This document shows, piece after piece, positions 17,970-27,530 of a stretch of DNA of 64,000 nt. The DNA is from Limnohabitans sp. MORI2. Lineage in GTDB: Bacteria > Pseudomonadota > Gammaproteobacteria > Burkholderiales > Burkholderiaceae_C. A program made the position numbers and the translations under genes. The notes below the pieces were generated by a model that was not told the DNA's origin, made no database searches, and saw nothing but the letters and a program-made list of their open reading frames with translations. Location of the stretch: NCBI RefSeq assembly GCF_027925025.1, contig NZ_AP027058.1, positions 2,046,001 to 2,110,000 of the forward strand, read 5' to 3'. Position 1 is the first letter of the stretch; the number at the start of each line of letters is the position of its first letter.

Positions 17970-18767
17970 ATGCGCATTGCGATGGGCTTGAGCTACAACG
18001 GCCAAGCCTACGAAGGCTGGCAAAGCCAGTCCTCGGGTAAAACGGTACAAGACAAGCTTGAACAAGCGCTGTCCAAGTTCACCCAAACCCCTGTCTCTAC
18101 ATTGTGTGCAGGCCGCACCGATGCCGGTGTGCATGGCCTCATGCAAGTGATTCACTTTGACACTGAGCTCGAGCGTACGCCCTACTCGTGGGTGAGGGGC
18201 ACCAACCGCTATTTGCCGCTCGACATTGCGGTGCAGTGGGCGCGTGAAATGCCCCGTGAATTTCACTGCCGTGGCAGCGCCATTGCGCGCCGCTATGCCT
18301 ATGTGGTGCTGGAATCGGCCATTCGCCCCAGCGTCGAAGTGGGCCGCGTGGGCTGGGTATACCGCCCGCTCAACCTTGAAGCCATGCAAAAAGCCGCGCA
18401 GTATGTGATGGGCGAGCACGACTTCACCTCGTTTCGCGCCTCCAGCTGCCAAGCGCTCACGCCCGTCAAAACCATGACGCGCATCGACATCACCCGCAAA
18501 AGCACACAGCCCGGCTCGGCCGTGTGGCGCTTTGAGTTTGAGGCCAGCGCGTTTTTGCACCACATGATTCGCAACCTGATGGGCTGCTTTGTGAAGATCG
18601 GCAGTGGCGACAAACCGCCGGAGTGGATGGCCGAAGTGCTGGCCGCCCGCGACCGCGATGCCGCCGCCCCCACCTTCAGCCCCGATGGTTTGTATTTCTT
18701 GGGCCCCCGCTATGACGCACAGTGGGATTTGCCTGACCGTACCCCTGCGTATGATGGATTGCCATGA
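17970..18767 (+). CDS. truA: tRNA pseudouridine(38-40) synthase
   Basis: 265-residue enzyme modifying U38-U40 in the tRNA anticodon arm. The motif CAGRTDAGVHGLMQVIHFD contains the catalytic aspartate (GRTDAGVH); NQRYLP-like TNRYLPLDIAV and HHMIRNLMGCFVKIG are family markers. Starts 5 nt after fimV and overlaps trpF by 4 nt (ATGA), so it is translationally coupled to it. Confidence 0.96.
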   Translation: MRIAMGLSYNGQAYEGWQSQSSGKTVQDKLEQALSKFTQTPVSTLCAGRTDAGVHGLMQVIHFDTELERTPYSWVRGTNRYLPLDIAVQWAREMPREFHCRGSAIARRYAYVVLESAIRPSVEVGRVGWVYRPLNLEAMQKAAQYVMGEHDFTSFRASSCQALTPVKTMTRIDITRKSTQPGSAVWRFEFEASAFLHHMIRNLMGCFVKIGSGDKPPEWMAEVLAARDRDAAAPTFSPDGLYFLGPRYDAQWDLPDRTPAYDGLP

Positions 18768-19444
18768 ACCGCACGCGTATCAAAATTTGTGGACTCACCC
18801 GTGAGCAAGACGTCGACGCCGCCGTGGCCGCTGGCGTGGATGCCATTGGCTTTGTCATGTACGCACCTAGCCCCCGTGCCGTGACGGTGGAGCGTGCCGC
18901 CGAGCTGGCCTTGCGATTGCCCGCCTTCGTCACACCCGTGCTGCTGTTTGTGAATGAAACTGCTGAGGCCATTGCCCACGCCTGTGTGCAAGTGCCAGGC
19001 GCGTGGCTGCAGTTCCATGGCGATGAAACGCCCGATCACTGCCGCAAAATTGCCCGCACCTTAGGCCGCCGCTGGATTCGCGCTGCCCGCATCCCGCTAG
19101 AAACCCCTGAAGGCGAAGAACCTTTCGACCTTCTAAAATACGCCCAAGATTACTCAGACGCCCAAGCTGTGCTGCTCGACGCTCATGTTGACGGTTATGG
19201 CGGCGGCGGCAAAACATTCAATTGGTCACAGCTTCCTCCAAACGTCAACGCTCACCTCGTCTTGTCTGGTGGACTCAACGCTGCCAACGTGACCGATGGC
19301 ATTCGCGCGCTGCGTAACCACGGCCATTCATTGGCAGTGGACGTGAGCTCTGGCGTGGAATCAGCCAAAGGCATCAAAGATGCTCACCTGATTCGCGAGT
19401 TTGTCCGAGCCGTGCGCGCCGCAGACGCCGAGCATCCGCTCTAA
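18764..19444 (+). CDS. trpF: Phosphoribosylanthranilate isomerase
   Basis: 226-residue TIM-barrel enzyme of tryptophan synthesis. RIKICGLTREQDVDAA contains the catalytic Cys (KICG), and LLDAHVDGYGGGGKTFNW holds the catalytic Asp and phosphate site; LSGGLNAANV completes the phosphate loop. Overlaps truA by ATGA. A 57-nt gap with a hairpin separates it from trpB. Confidence 0.96.
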   Translation: MNRTRIKICGLTREQDVDAAVAAGVDAIGFVMYAPSPRAVTVERAAELALRLPAFVTPVLLFVNETAEAIAHACVQVPGAWLQFHGDETPDHCRKIARTLGRRWIRAARIPLETPEGEEPFDLLKYAQDYSDAQAVLLDAHVDGYGGGGKTFNWSQLPPNVNAHLVLSGGLNAANVTDGIRALRNHGHSLAVDVSSGVESAKGIKDAHLIREFVRAVRAADAEHPL

Positions 19445-19470
19445 GCCCTCTCTCCCCTTTTTTGTTTTCA

Positions 19471-19495
19471 GCCCAACGCCTGTGGGCCATTTTTT
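19471..19495 (+). terminator. Terminator-like hairpin between trpF and trpB
   Basis: GCCCA / TGGGC 5-bp stem with 7-nt loop followed by CATTTTTT, in the 57-nt gap between co-directional trpF and trpB. Short stem, so partial termination or attenuation is the most it could give. Confidence 0.4.
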
Positions 19496-19501
19496 CAAGG
19501 C

Positions 19502-20791
19502 ATGTGTATGTCCACTTACCAACAACCCGACGCCAAGGGGCACTTTGGCATTTACGGCGGCAGCTTCATCAGCGAAACGCTCACCCACGCGATTGAAGAG
19601 CTCAAAGACGCGTACGCCAAATACCAACACGACCCCGAGTTCATCGCCGAGTTCAAAAAAGAGCTCGCGCACTTTGTGGGCCGCCCCTCACCCATCTACC
19701 ACGCCGACCGCATGAGCCGCGAAATGGGCGGCGCGCAAATCTTCTTGAAGCGCGAAGACCTCAACCACACCGGCGCGCACAAAATCAACAACACCATTGG
19801 CCAAGCTTTGCTTGCCAAGCGCATGGGCAAGCCCCGCGTGATTGCAGAAACCGGCGCAGGCCAACACGGCGTGGCCACCGCCACCATTTGCGCACGCTAC
19901 GGCTTGGAATGCGTGGTCTACATGGGCGCGGAAGACGTGAAACGCCAAAGCCCCAATGTGTACCGCATGAAGCTCTTGGGCGCGACCGTGGTACCCGTTG
20001 AATCAGGCAGCCGCACCCTCAAAGACGCGCTGAACGAAGCCATGCGCGACTGGGTGGCCAACGTAGATAACACCTTCTACATCATCGGTACGGTGGCTGG
20101 CCCACACCCCTACCCGATGATGGTGCGCGATTTCCAAAGCGTGATTGGCGAAGAGTGCCTCACGCAAATGCCAGACATGTTTAAGAGCCTGAAGATGGCA
20201 GAGCAACAACCCGATGCCGTGGTGGCCTGCGTTGGCGGCGGCAGCAACGCCATGGGCATCTTCTACCCCTACATCCCGTTCGAGAAAACGCGCCTCATTG
20301 GCGTCGAAGCAGCAGGCGAAGGCATGGACAGTGGCAAGCACTCCTGTTCGTTGCAGCTGGGTGCGCCCGGCGTGTTGCACGGCAACCGCACTTACATCTT
20401 GCAAGACGAGAACGGCCAAATCACCGAAACGCACAGCGTGAGCGCGGGCCTAGACTACCCGGGCGTGGGCCCCGAGCACGCTTTCCTCAAAGACATTGGC
20501 CGCGCCGAGTACGTGGGCATCACCGACAAGGAAGCGCTCGAAGCCTTCCATTACCTGTGCCGCACCGAGGGCATCATCCCCGCGCTCGAATCGAGCCACG
20601 CTTTGGCCTACGCCATGAAGCTGGCCAAGACCATGCGCGCTGACCAATCGATCTTGGTCAACCTCTCAGGTCGTGGCGACAAAGACATTGGCACCGTGGC
20701 CGATTTAAGCCAAGCCGACTTTTACTGTCGCCCCAGCTGCCGAGGCCAATCGGTCAAAGGTGGCGAGCAAACCATCCAAATCAAGAAGTGA
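19502..20791 (+). CDS. trpB: Tryptophan synthase beta chain
   Basis: 429 residues. PLP enzyme that joins indole to serine. [17 protein letters not shown] contains the Schiff-base lysine (about K94), [12 protein letters not shown] is the adjacent loop, and [10 protein letters not shown] binds the PLP phosphate. Two ATGs, at 19502 and 19508, are possible; the second gives [11 protein letters not shown]. It is 8 nt before trpA, with which it forms the alpha2-beta2 complex. Confidence 0.97.
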   Translation: MCMSTYQQPDAKGHFGIYGGSFISETLTHAIEELKDAYAKYQHDPEFIAEFKKELAHFVGRPSPIYHADRMSREMGGAQIFLKREDLNHTGAHKINNTIGQALLAKRMGKPRVIAETGAGQHGVATATICARYGLECVVYMGAEDVKRQSPNVYRMKLLGATVVPVESGSRTLKDALNEAMRDWVANVDNTFYIIGTVAGPHPYPMMVRDFQSVIGEECLTQMPDMFKSLKMAEQQPDAVVACVGGGSNAMGIFYPYIPFEKTRLIGVEAAGEGMDSGKHSCSLQLGAPGVLHGNRTYILQDENGQITETHSVSAGLDYPGVGPEHAFLKDIGRAEYVGITDKEALEAFHYLCRTEGIIPALESSHALAYAMKLAKTMRADQSILVNLSGRGDKDIGTVADLSQADFYCRPSCRGQSVKGGEQTIQIKK

Positions 20792-20798
20792 GCGCACC

Positions 20799-21608
20799 AT
20801 GAGTCGAATTGACGCCACCCTCTCCGCCCTCAAGGCCCAAGGCCGCAAAGCCCTCATTCCTTATGTGATGGCGGGCTTCCCCAAAGCCGACATCACCCCT
20901 GCTCTCATGCATGGCATGGTGAAAGCGGGCGCTAACATCATCGAACTCGGGGTCCCTTTTAGCGACCCCATGGCCGATGGCGCAGTGATTCAAAAAGCGG
21001 GCGAAACCGCGCTGAGCTTTGGTATTGGCACAGCCCAAGTGCTGGACATGGTGCGTGAATTCCGAAAGACAGACAACACCACCCCCGTGGTGCTCATGGG
21101 CTACGCCAACCCCGTGGAGTGCTACAACCTCAAGCACGGCGCTGATTCGTTCGTCAAAGACGCCTCCGCCGCTGGCGTGGACGGCGTGCTCATCGTGGAC
21201 TACCCCCCTGAAGAGTGTGAAGAGTTCGCCGCCACCTTGCGTGCGCACCACATGGACTTGATCTTCTTGCTCGCGCCCACCAGCACCGACAAGCGCATGG
21301 ACCAAGTGGCACGCGTGGCCAGCGGCTATGTGTACTACGTGTCCCTCAAGGGCGTGACCGGCGCAGGCAACCTCGACACTGATGCCGTGGAAGCCATGCT
21401 GCCGCGCATTCGCCAGCATGTGCACATCCCCGTGGGCGTGGGCTTTGGCATTCGCGATGCTGCCACCGCCAAAGCCGTGGGCCGCGTAGCCGATGCGGTG
21501 GTGATTGGCAGCCGCATCATCCAGCTGCTCGAAGCCGCACCGGCAGGTCAAGAAGTGGCTGCGGCGCAAGACTTTTTGGCGGGCATTCGTGAGGCTTTGG
21601 ACGCTTAA
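20799..21608 (+). CDS. trpA: Tryptophan synthase alpha chain
   Basis: 269-residue TIM barrel that splits indole-glycerol phosphate and channels indole to TrpB. Catalytic Glu49 and Asp60 are in place in [15 protein letters not shown], and [12 protein letters not shown] is the phosphate site. ATG 20799 ([11 protein letters not shown]) is chosen because it fits the family start and follows trpB by 7 nt; the frame is open further upstream inside trpB. Confidence 0.97.
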   Translation: MSRIDATLSALKAQGRKALIPYVMAGFPKADITPALMHGMVKAGANIIELGVPFSDPMADGAVIQKAGETALSFGIGTAQVLDMVREFRKTDNTTPVVLMGYANPVECYNLKHGADSFVKDASAAGVDGVLIVDYPPEECEEFAATLRAHHMDLIFLLAPTSTDKRMDQVARVASGYVYYVSLKGVTGAGNLDTDAVEAMLPRIRQHVHIPVGVGFGIRDAATAKAVGRVADAVVIGSRIIQLLEAAPAGQEVAAAQDFLAGIREALDA

Positions 21609-21682
21609 GGCGCTCTGCCTAGCCACCACCACCCCGCCCGTTAAAATCACGGCATTCCAAAAGAATTGACGAAAGGCTCACC

Positions 21683-22555
21683 ATGAGTTGGCTCGAAAAA
21701 CTGCTTCCCCCAAAAATTCAACACACCGAACCCTCTGAGCGCCGCAGCGTGCCCGAAGGCGTGTGGGTGAAGTGCCCCAGCTGCGAGACCGTGCTCTACA
21801 AGAGCGACTTGCAAGCCAACCACAACGTGTGCCCCACTTGCAGCCACCACCACCGCATGAGCGCCCGCGATCGCTTGGACATGTTCCTCGACGCCGAAGG
21901 CCGCTACGAAGTGGGCCAAGAAGTGTTGCCCGTGGACGCCTTGAAATTCAAGGACAGCCGCAAGTACCCCGAGCGCATCAAAGAAGCCATGCAAAACACC
22001 GGCGAAACAGACGCCTTGGTGGTCATGGGCGGTGCGGTGCACAACATCAATGTGGTCGTGGCCTGTTTTGAATTCGACTTCATGGGCGGCTCGATGGGCT
22101 CTGTGGTGGGTGAGCGCTTTGTGCGCGGCGTGCACACTGCCATCGAACAAAAAGTACCTTTCATTTGCTTCACCGCCACCGGTGGCGCACGCATGCAAGA
22201 GGGCTTGCTCTCGCTCATGCAAATGGCCAAAACCAACGCCTCGCTCACTCGCTTGGCCAAAAAAGGTTTGCCCTACATCGCCGTGTTGACCGACCCCACC
22301 ATGGGTGGCGTGTCAGCAGGTTTTGCGTTTGTGGGTGATGTGGTCATTGCCGAACCCAACGCCCTGATTGGCTTTGCCGGTCCGCGCGTGATTGAAAACA
22401 CTGTACGCGTCACCTTACCCAAAGGCTTCCAGCGCGCCGAGTTCTTGCAAGAAAAAGGCGCAGTGGACATGATTTGCGATCGCCGCGAACTGCGCAAAAC
22501 CATTGCCAGCACATTGGCCATGTTGCAGCGCCAACCTGCAGACGCTGTGGCTTGA
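21683..22555 (+). CDS. accD: Acetyl-CoA carboxylase carboxyltransferase subunit beta
   Basis: 290 residues. With AccA it transfers CO2 from biotin to acetyl-CoA, giving malonyl-CoA for fatty acids. The N-terminal zinc ribbon is complete: CPSC and CPTC, spaced as usual, at about residues 30-52. The crotonase-fold core has [20 protein letters not shown] and [20 protein letters not shown] precedes the ATG. The place after trpA is conserved in Burkholderiales. Confidence 0.97.
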   Translation: MSWLEKLLPPKIQHTEPSERRSVPEGVWVKCPSCETVLYKSDLQANHNVCPTCSHHHRMSARDRLDMFLDAEGRYEVGQEVLPVDALKFKDSRKYPERIKEAMQNTGETDALVVMGGAVHNINVVVACFEFDFMGGSMGSVVGERFVRGVHTAIEQKVPFICFTATGGARMQEGLLSLMQMAKTNASLTRLAKKGLPYIAVLTDPTMGGVSAGFAFVGDVVIAEPNALIGFAGPRVIENTVRVTLPKGFQRAEFLQEKGAVDMICDRRELRKTIASTLAMLQRQPADAVA

Positions 22556-22630
22556 AATATCATGTAGGCCTTGGTTGATGCACTTTGTAGCCTTGGATGA
22601 TTGCATTGGGTGCTAGGCTAAGTTGGATGG

Positions 22631-22658
22631 GCCACCGCTGAAAAGCGGTGGCTTTTTT
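22631..22658 (+). terminator. Rho-independent terminator of accD
   Basis: Stem GCCACCGCT / AGCGGTGGC with a GAAA tetraloop followed by TTTTTT. Also placed to stop the convergent transporter gene. Confidence 0.93.
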
Positions 22659-22668
22659 CTTGGGGGCT

Positions 22669-23535
22669 TTAACTTGAGCGCTTGCCCCAAATCACCAGCG
22701 CAATCCCGCCGAGCGTGGCCACCGAGGCCAACACAAACTGCTCATTCATCACCTCGCCCAGCAAAACAACCCCACCCAAAGCAGCGATCACGGGCACGCT
22801 CAGTTGAATCGTGGCGGCTTGCGTAGCCTTCAACGCGGGCAGTACCGAATACCAAAGCGCGTAGCCAAGGCCCGATGTGACCGCGCCCGAGGCCACGGCA
22901 TAAACCAAGCCTTCGGCATCCCAGCTTGCATCTAAAACTGCGCTGACTTGCATCACTGCACTCAGCGCCAAAGCCAGCACCGCCGCACGCCAAAAGTTAC
23001 CCGCTGTGACCAGCGTTGGGTCACCCGCGCCTTTGCCGCGCAACGAATACTCGCCCCACGCTGCACCGGCCAACACCATCAGCGCGGCACCCAGCAATGG
23101 GGGCGCGGCCAAACCCGGCAGCATCAATCCCACCAAACCCGCCAGCGCCAGCACAAGGCCCAGCCACTGCAAACGCGCCAAACGCTCACCCTGCCAAATG
23201 CCACGGCCAATCATCGTGGCCTGCACAGAGCCAAACAACAGCAATGCCCCCGTGGCCGCACTGAGACTGACATACGCCAACGAAAACCCCGCCGCATACA
23301 CAAACAAAGCCAGCGCCGACCACCAATTGCCAGCGCCCGCGCGTCCCGCAGGCGCAAAGCGAACGATCAACCCAAGCACCACCGCACCCGACACCAAGCG
23401 GATCGATGTAAACGTGGCCGCATCAATCGTGGTGTGCTTCAACGCCATGCGGCAGAGCACCGAATTGCCGGCGAAGGCGATCATCGTCACGAGGGTGAGG
23501 CAAGCGGTACGCAGCAATGTGAAACGAGAAAGCAT
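22669..23535 (-). CDS. EamA/DMT-superfamily transporter
   Basis: 288-residue, strongly hydrophobic protein with about ten transmembrane helices in two EamA repeats; the N-terminal repeat opens TLVTMIAFAGNSVLCRMAL and the second contains YALWYSVLPALKATQAATIQLSVPVIAALGGVVLLGE, the classical EamA end signature. Such proteins export metabolites or amino acids; the substrate cannot be told. Single gene, convergent with accD and divergent from lysS. Confidence 0.88.
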   Translation of the reverse strand: MLSRFTLLRTACLTLVTMIAFAGNSVLCRMALKHTTIDAATFTSIRLVSGAVVLGLIVRFAPAGRAGAGNWWSALALFVYAAGFSLAYVSLSAATGALLLFGSVQATMIGRGIWQGERLARLQWLGLVLALAGLVGLMLPGLAAPPLLGAALMVLAGAAWGEYSLRGKGAGDPTLVTAGNFWRAAVLALALSAVMQVSAVLDASWDAEGLVYAVASGAVTSGLGYALWYSVLPALKATQAATIQLSVPVIAALGGVVLLGEVMNEQFVLASVATLGGIALVIWGKRSS

Positions 23536-23686
23536 GAGATTGAATTGGTGTAGCTGTCGAACCGCTCAAGGGTAGTACGTGCGGCACTGCCTACAGGCCA
23601 TAAACAGCTAGGGCTTCCACTTAAAATAAGCGGTTTGCTGCTTTTCACGTTGGAGGCAGCCCCTCTCCCTACTCACGCCTCTTTAG

Positions 23687-25228
23687 ATGTCTAACAACAA
23701 CACCCCCGCCACGCCCGAAGCCGCTCCCGTCGACGAAAACCAACTCATTGCCGAGCGCCGCGAAAAACTCAAGGTCATGCGCGAGCGTCAAGCTGCGGGC
23801 CAAGGCGTTGCCTTCCCCAACGATTTCAAACCCGCGCACCACGCAGCCACCTTGCACGAGTTGCATGGCGACAAGACCGCCGAGGTGTTGACCGAAGAAG
23901 GCCAGTTCGCCAAAGTGGCGGGCCGCATGATGCTCAAGCGCGTGATGGGCAAGGCCAGCTTTGCCACACTGCAAGACAGCACAGGCCGCATTCAGATTTA
24001 CGTGACACGCGATGACGTGAGCGAAGACCTCTACGCCGATTTCAAACACTGGGATTTGGGCGACATCGTGGCATGCGAAGGCAGGCTGTTCAAAACCCGC
24101 ACAGGCGAACTGTCGATCCACGCCACCAGCATCCGCATGCTGACCAAGAGCCTGCGCCCCATGCCCGATAAGTTCCACGGCGTGGCTGACCAAGAGATCA
24201 AATACCGCCAACGCTACGTCGATTTGATAACGGACGAGACCGCACGCAAACGCTTCATGGCACGCAGCAAAGCAGTCAGCGGCATTCGCGAGTTCATGGT
24301 GCAACACAACTTCCTCGAAGTTGAAACGCCCATGCTGCACCCCATCCCCGGCGGCGCCAACGCCAAGCCCTTCATCACCCACCACAACGCGCTCGACCAA
24401 GAGATGTACCTGCGTATTGCGCCAGAGTTGTACTTGAAACGCTTGATCGTGGGCGGCTTTGAGCGCGTGTTTGAGATCAACCGCAACTTCCGCAACGAAG
24501 GTATCTCGGTGCGTCACAACCCCGAGTTCACCATGATGGAGTTCTACGCCGCGTATTGGAACTACCAAGACCTGATGCACTTCACCGAAGAGCTGGTGCG
24601 CGACGCCGCCATGAAGGCGGCTGGTACTACGCTGCTCACCTACGGCGGCAAGCCAGTGGACTTGAGCCAGCCGTTTGAGCGCTTGACCATCCGTGAAGCT
24701 ATTCTGAAGCACACCGAAGCGGGCGACAACGTGGACAACGCCACTTGGTTGATCAACGCCTTGCAAAAACTCGGTTTCAAAGAAGAGAAAGACAAACTCA
24801 GCACACGCAGCTTGGCCAGCTTGCAAGTGATGTACTTTGAAGAAACCGTGGAAGAAAAGCTGTGGCAGCCCACCTTCATCTGCGAACATCCCGTCGAGAT
24901 TTCACCTTTGGCCCGCGCCAGCGACAGCAAGCCCGATGTGACTGAGCGCTTTGAGCTCTACATCACTGGCCGCGAGTTCGGCAACGGCTTTAGCGAGTTG
25001 AACGACGCCGAAGACCAAGCGGCGCGTTTCCACGCCCAAGTCGAAGCCAAAGACAGCGGCGACGACGAAGCCATGTTCTACGACCATGACTTTGTGCGCG
25101 CCCTCGAATACGGCATGCCACCCACCGGCGGCTGCGGCATTGGTATTGACCGCTTGATGATGTTGCTAACCGACAGCCCCAGCATCCGCGACGTCATTCT
25201 GTTCCCTGCTTTGCGCCGCGAAGCTTAA
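23687..25228 (+). CDS. lysS: Lysyl-tRNA synthetase, class II
   Basis: 513 residues, normal length. An OB-fold anticodon-binding domain (about 70-180, with [22 protein letters not shown]) is followed by the class II catalytic core: motif 2 around [21 protein letters not shown] and motif 3 [22 protein letters not shown]. It charges tRNA-Lys. The N-terminal 25 residues are variable, so the ATG at 23687 is likely but has only a distant GGAGG. Ends at a strong terminator. Confidence 0.97.
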   Translation: MSNNNTPATPEAAPVDENQLIAERREKLKVMRERQAAGQGVAFPNDFKPAHHAATLHELHGDKTAEVLTEEGQFAKVAGRMMLKRVMGKASFATLQDSTGRIQIYVTRDDVSEDLYADFKHWDLGDIVACEGRLFKTRTGELSIHATSIRMLTKSLRPMPDKFHGVADQEIKYRQRYVDLITDETARKRFMARSKAVSGIREFMVQHNFLEVETPMLHPIPGGANAKPFITHHNALDQEMYLRIAPELYLKRLIVGGFERVFEINRNFRNEGISVRHNPEFTMMEFYAAYWNYQDLMHFTEELVRDAAMKAAGTTLLTYGGKPVDLSQPFERLTIREAILKHTEAGDNVDNATWLINALQKLGFKEEKDKLSTRSLASLQVMYFEETVEEKLWQPTFICEHPVEISPLARASDSKPDVTERFELYITGREFGNGFSELNDAEDQAARFHAQVEAKDSGDDEAMFYDHDFVRALEYGMPPTGGCGIGIDRLMMLLTDSPSIRDVILFPALRREA

Positions 25229-25247
25229 ACAAGTAGCCCTAGCTTCC

Positions 25248-25284
25248 AACGCCTCCTAGTGAATTCACTAGGAGGCGTTTTTGT
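25248..25284 (+). terminator. Rho-independent terminator of lysS
   Basis: 14-bp perfect stem AACGCCTCCTAGTG / CACTAGGAGGCGTT with an AATT loop followed by T5. Confidence 0.94.
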
Positions 25285-25323
25285 TTATGCTTGTGGCAAT
25301 TTCTCACGAACACACACACACTG

Positions 25324-26292
25324 ATGAAACTCTCTCGCATCTTCCTGTCCTGGTTGCTCATTGCCAGCTCCGGCTTAGCGACCGCACAAACCACATTTCC
25401 AACCAAACCCATTCGCGTGGTAATTGGTTTCCCAGCGGGTGGCCCCTTAGACCAGCATGCACGGCTGCTGAGCGAGCGTTTGCAACAGGTGCTAGGCCAA
25501 CCCATCATCATTGACTACAAGAGCGGTGCAGGCGGCACAGTGGGCGCGCAAGACGTGATGAAAGCCGCACCCGATGGCTACACCCTCATGTTGGCCAACA
25601 CGGGCGTCATGGTGATCAACCCTGCGCTGTACAGCAAGTTGCCTTATGGCACGCTGAAAGACTTTGTGCCCGTGGCACGCACCGCCATGCAACCGTTGGC
25701 CCTGTTGGTCAACCCTAACGTGCCTGTGAACAACCTCAAAGAATTCATCAGCTACGCACGCGCCAAGCCTGGGCAAATCAACTACGGCTCGGCGGGCAAT
25801 GGCGGCATCAGCCACTTGGTGCCTGAGATGTTCAAAACAGCCACGGGTTTGTTCATGGTGCACATTCCCTATCGTGGCAGTGCACCTGCGTTCACCGACT
25901 TGATGGCGGGGCAAGTGCAGTTCATGGCCGAGTCCATTCCGCAAGCAGCAAACTATCACAAACAAGGCAAGGTCAAGGCCTTGGCCGTGACCAGCAAAGA
26001 GCGCAACCCCGCCCTACCCGATATACCCACGGTGATCGAGTCTGGCGTGCCCAACTTTGACGTGGTGGGCTTTTATGGCTTCTTAGCGCCTGCAGGCACA
26101 CCACCCGATGTGGTAGCCAAGCTCAGCAACGCATTCCAACAAGTGCTGAACACACCGGAGGTGCGCAACAAAATGGTGACGCAAGGCGCAGACCCTGCTT
26201 TCTTAGGTCACGAGGCATTTGCGAAGTTTTTAAATGCAGAACTGCCGCGCTGGGCGGCAGTTGCAAAAGCGTCCGGCGCGAAGCTGGACTGA
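25324..26292 (+). CDS. Bug-family tripartite tricarboxylate receptor (periplasmic)
   Basis: 322 residues. Signal peptide MKLSRIFLSWLLIASSGLATAQ, then the Bug fold: PIRVVIGFPAGGPLDQHARLL, then IIIDYKSGAGGTVGAQDV (ligand loop), and IPYRGSAPAFTDLMAGQV. Bug receptors bind carboxylates or related small molecules for TctAB transporters, but most are orphan and no tctA/tctB is near. The ATG at 25324 is chosen because it opens the signal peptide directly. Confidence 0.92.
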   Translation: MKLSRIFLSWLLIASSGLATAQTTFPTKPIRVVIGFPAGGPLDQHARLLSERLQQVLGQPIIIDYKSGAGGTVGAQDVMKAAPDGYTLMLANTGVMVINPALYSKLPYGTLKDFVPVARTAMQPLALLVNPNVPVNNLKEFISYARAKPGQINYGSAGNGGISHLVPEMFKTATGLFMVHIPYRGSAPAFTDLMAGQVQFMAESIPQAANYHKQGKVKALAVTSKERNPALPDIPTVIESGVPNFDVVGFYGFLAPAGTPPDVVAKLSNAFQQVLNTPEVRNKMVTQGADPAFLGHEAFAKFLNAELPRWAAVAKASGAKLD

Positions 26293-26308
26293 TCAGCATA
26301 AGGCAGAT

Positions 26309-27271
26309 TTACTGAGGCTGAAAACCGCTGCTCTTGATGAGCTTGGTCCACACTTGTGTGTATGCACGTTCGCGCTGCTCCAACTGATGTGAGTTCATGT
26401 AGCCCACGGTCAAGCCCATTTTGGTGAGCTGCTCATGCACATCAGACATGGCCAACACTTTGGACAAGGCTGAGCCAAAGTGGTTGATGGTGGCTTGTGG
26501 TGTGCCGGTGGGCGCGAAGATGCCGTAGTAAGGCATGTCCTCTAAGCCGCTCAGACCCAGCTCGGCAAAGGTAGGCACATCAGGCAATGCCGCTTGACGC
26601 TTAGCGCCCAATACCGCCACCACACGCACCTTACCTGCCTTGTGGTTCTCGATGAAGTCTGGCACAGAGCCCACACCAGCAGCGATTTGATTACCCAACA
26701 TGTCGGCCATCATGGGTGCGCTGCCGCGATACGGTGCAGAGACCAAATCGAGCTTGAACTTGTCACCCACCACTTTCACCAAAAACTCTGGCGTGGAAGC
26801 TGGTGCAGGAATACCCACTGAACCTTTGCCGCCTTGGGCTTTCACCCATGCCACGTATTCGCTGAACGTTTTGGCAGGTGTGCCGCCCGACACAGCGTAG
26901 GCGTTCACAAAGGTGGCAAAACCCGCCACAGGGGCAAAGTCTTTCGCGGGCTCGTAGCCTGGGTTCTTAACCACCAAAGGCAAGATGGAAATGGTGTGGT
27001 CATGCGAGAGGAACAACACAGTGCCATCTGCAGGCGCTGCCTTCAAAGCCTGTGCTGCCAACTGGCCGCCCGCACCTGGTTTGTTCTCCACCACCACTGG
27101 GGCCCCCAACTCGTCTTTGAGTTTGTCAGCCAAGATGCGCGCCACCGCATCGGTGCCGCCACCTGGGGGGAAACCAACCATCAGCTTGATGGGTTTTGCG
27201 TTTTGTGCAGAAGCTAAGCCGCAGCTCAGGACCAAGGCTAAGAGGGCAAAGTGACGACGGGAAGGAAACAT
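26309..27271 (-). CDS. Bug-family tripartite tricarboxylate receptor (periplasmic)
   Basis: 320 residues, second Bug receptor, convergent with the first (16-bp gap). Signal peptide MFPSRRHFALLALVLSCGLASA; core motifs PIKLMVGFPPGGGTDAVARIL, VVVENKPGAGGQLAAQAL and APYRGSAPMMADMLGNQI. The two are diverged, so this is not a recent tandem copy, and they probably bind different ligands. No membrane components are adjacent. An 18-bp gap separates it from the Lys-rich small gene upstream, so those two may be co-transcribed. Confidence 0.92.
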   Translation of the reverse strand: MFPSRRHFALLALVLSCGLASAQNAKPIKLMVGFPPGGGTDAVARILADKLKDELGAPVVVENKPGAGGQLAAQALKAAPADGTVLFLSHDHTISILPLVVKNPGYEPAKDFAPVAGFATFVNAYAVSGGTPAKTFSEYVAWVKAQGGKGSVGIPAPASTPEFLVKVVGDKFKLDLVSAPYRGSAPMMADMLGNQIAAGVGSVPDFIENHKAGKVRVVAVLGAKRQAALPDVPTFAELGLSGLEDMPYYGIFAPTGTPQATINHFGSALSKVLAMSDVHEQLTKMGLTVGYMNSHQLEQRERAYTQVWTKLIKSSGFQPQ

Positions 27272-27289
27272 GGCTGAACTCCTAAAAGA

Positions 27290-27493
27290 TCAAGTTTGGG
27301 TTGGGCTAGCTACTGGAGCTTCGCCATCTGGGCTTTGGGTGTGGTCTGGCTCAAGGTCCATACTTGGATTTTGGCCGAACTCGCCATCAGGCGAATTTTT
27401 GCGCGCATCACGTTCGCGCAGCTTTTCTTCTTTTTTCTTTTTTTTGGCTAATTCGCGTTGACGTTTTTCGTAGTTGTAGTTGGGCGTTGCCAT
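27290..27493 (-). CDS. Small Lys/Glu-rich hypothetical protein
   Basis: 67 residues: MATPNYNYEKRQRELAKKKKKEEKLRERDA forms a highly charged, probably helical half; the C-terminal half is Pro/Ser/Asp-rich and likely disordered. Small proteins with the same MxxPNYxxEKRQRELAKKKK opening occur widely in Burkholderiales, so it is real, but the function is unknown. The basic half suggests nucleic-acid or ribosome contact (inference only). It lies between nagZ and a Bug receptor on the same strand. Confidence 0.75.
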   Translation of the reverse strand: MATPNYNYEKRQRELAKKKKKEEKLRERDARKNSPDGEFGQNPSMDLEPDHTQSPDGEAPVASPTQT

Positions 27494-27530
27494 TGCGGCT
27501 TTCGTGAAAAGTGGTGGACGTGTGTGCGGT

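Noticed and set aside
23669..24889. 406-codon minus-strand ORF over lysS
   Set aside because: A shadow of lysS with shadow-type composition; lysS itself is beyond doubt.
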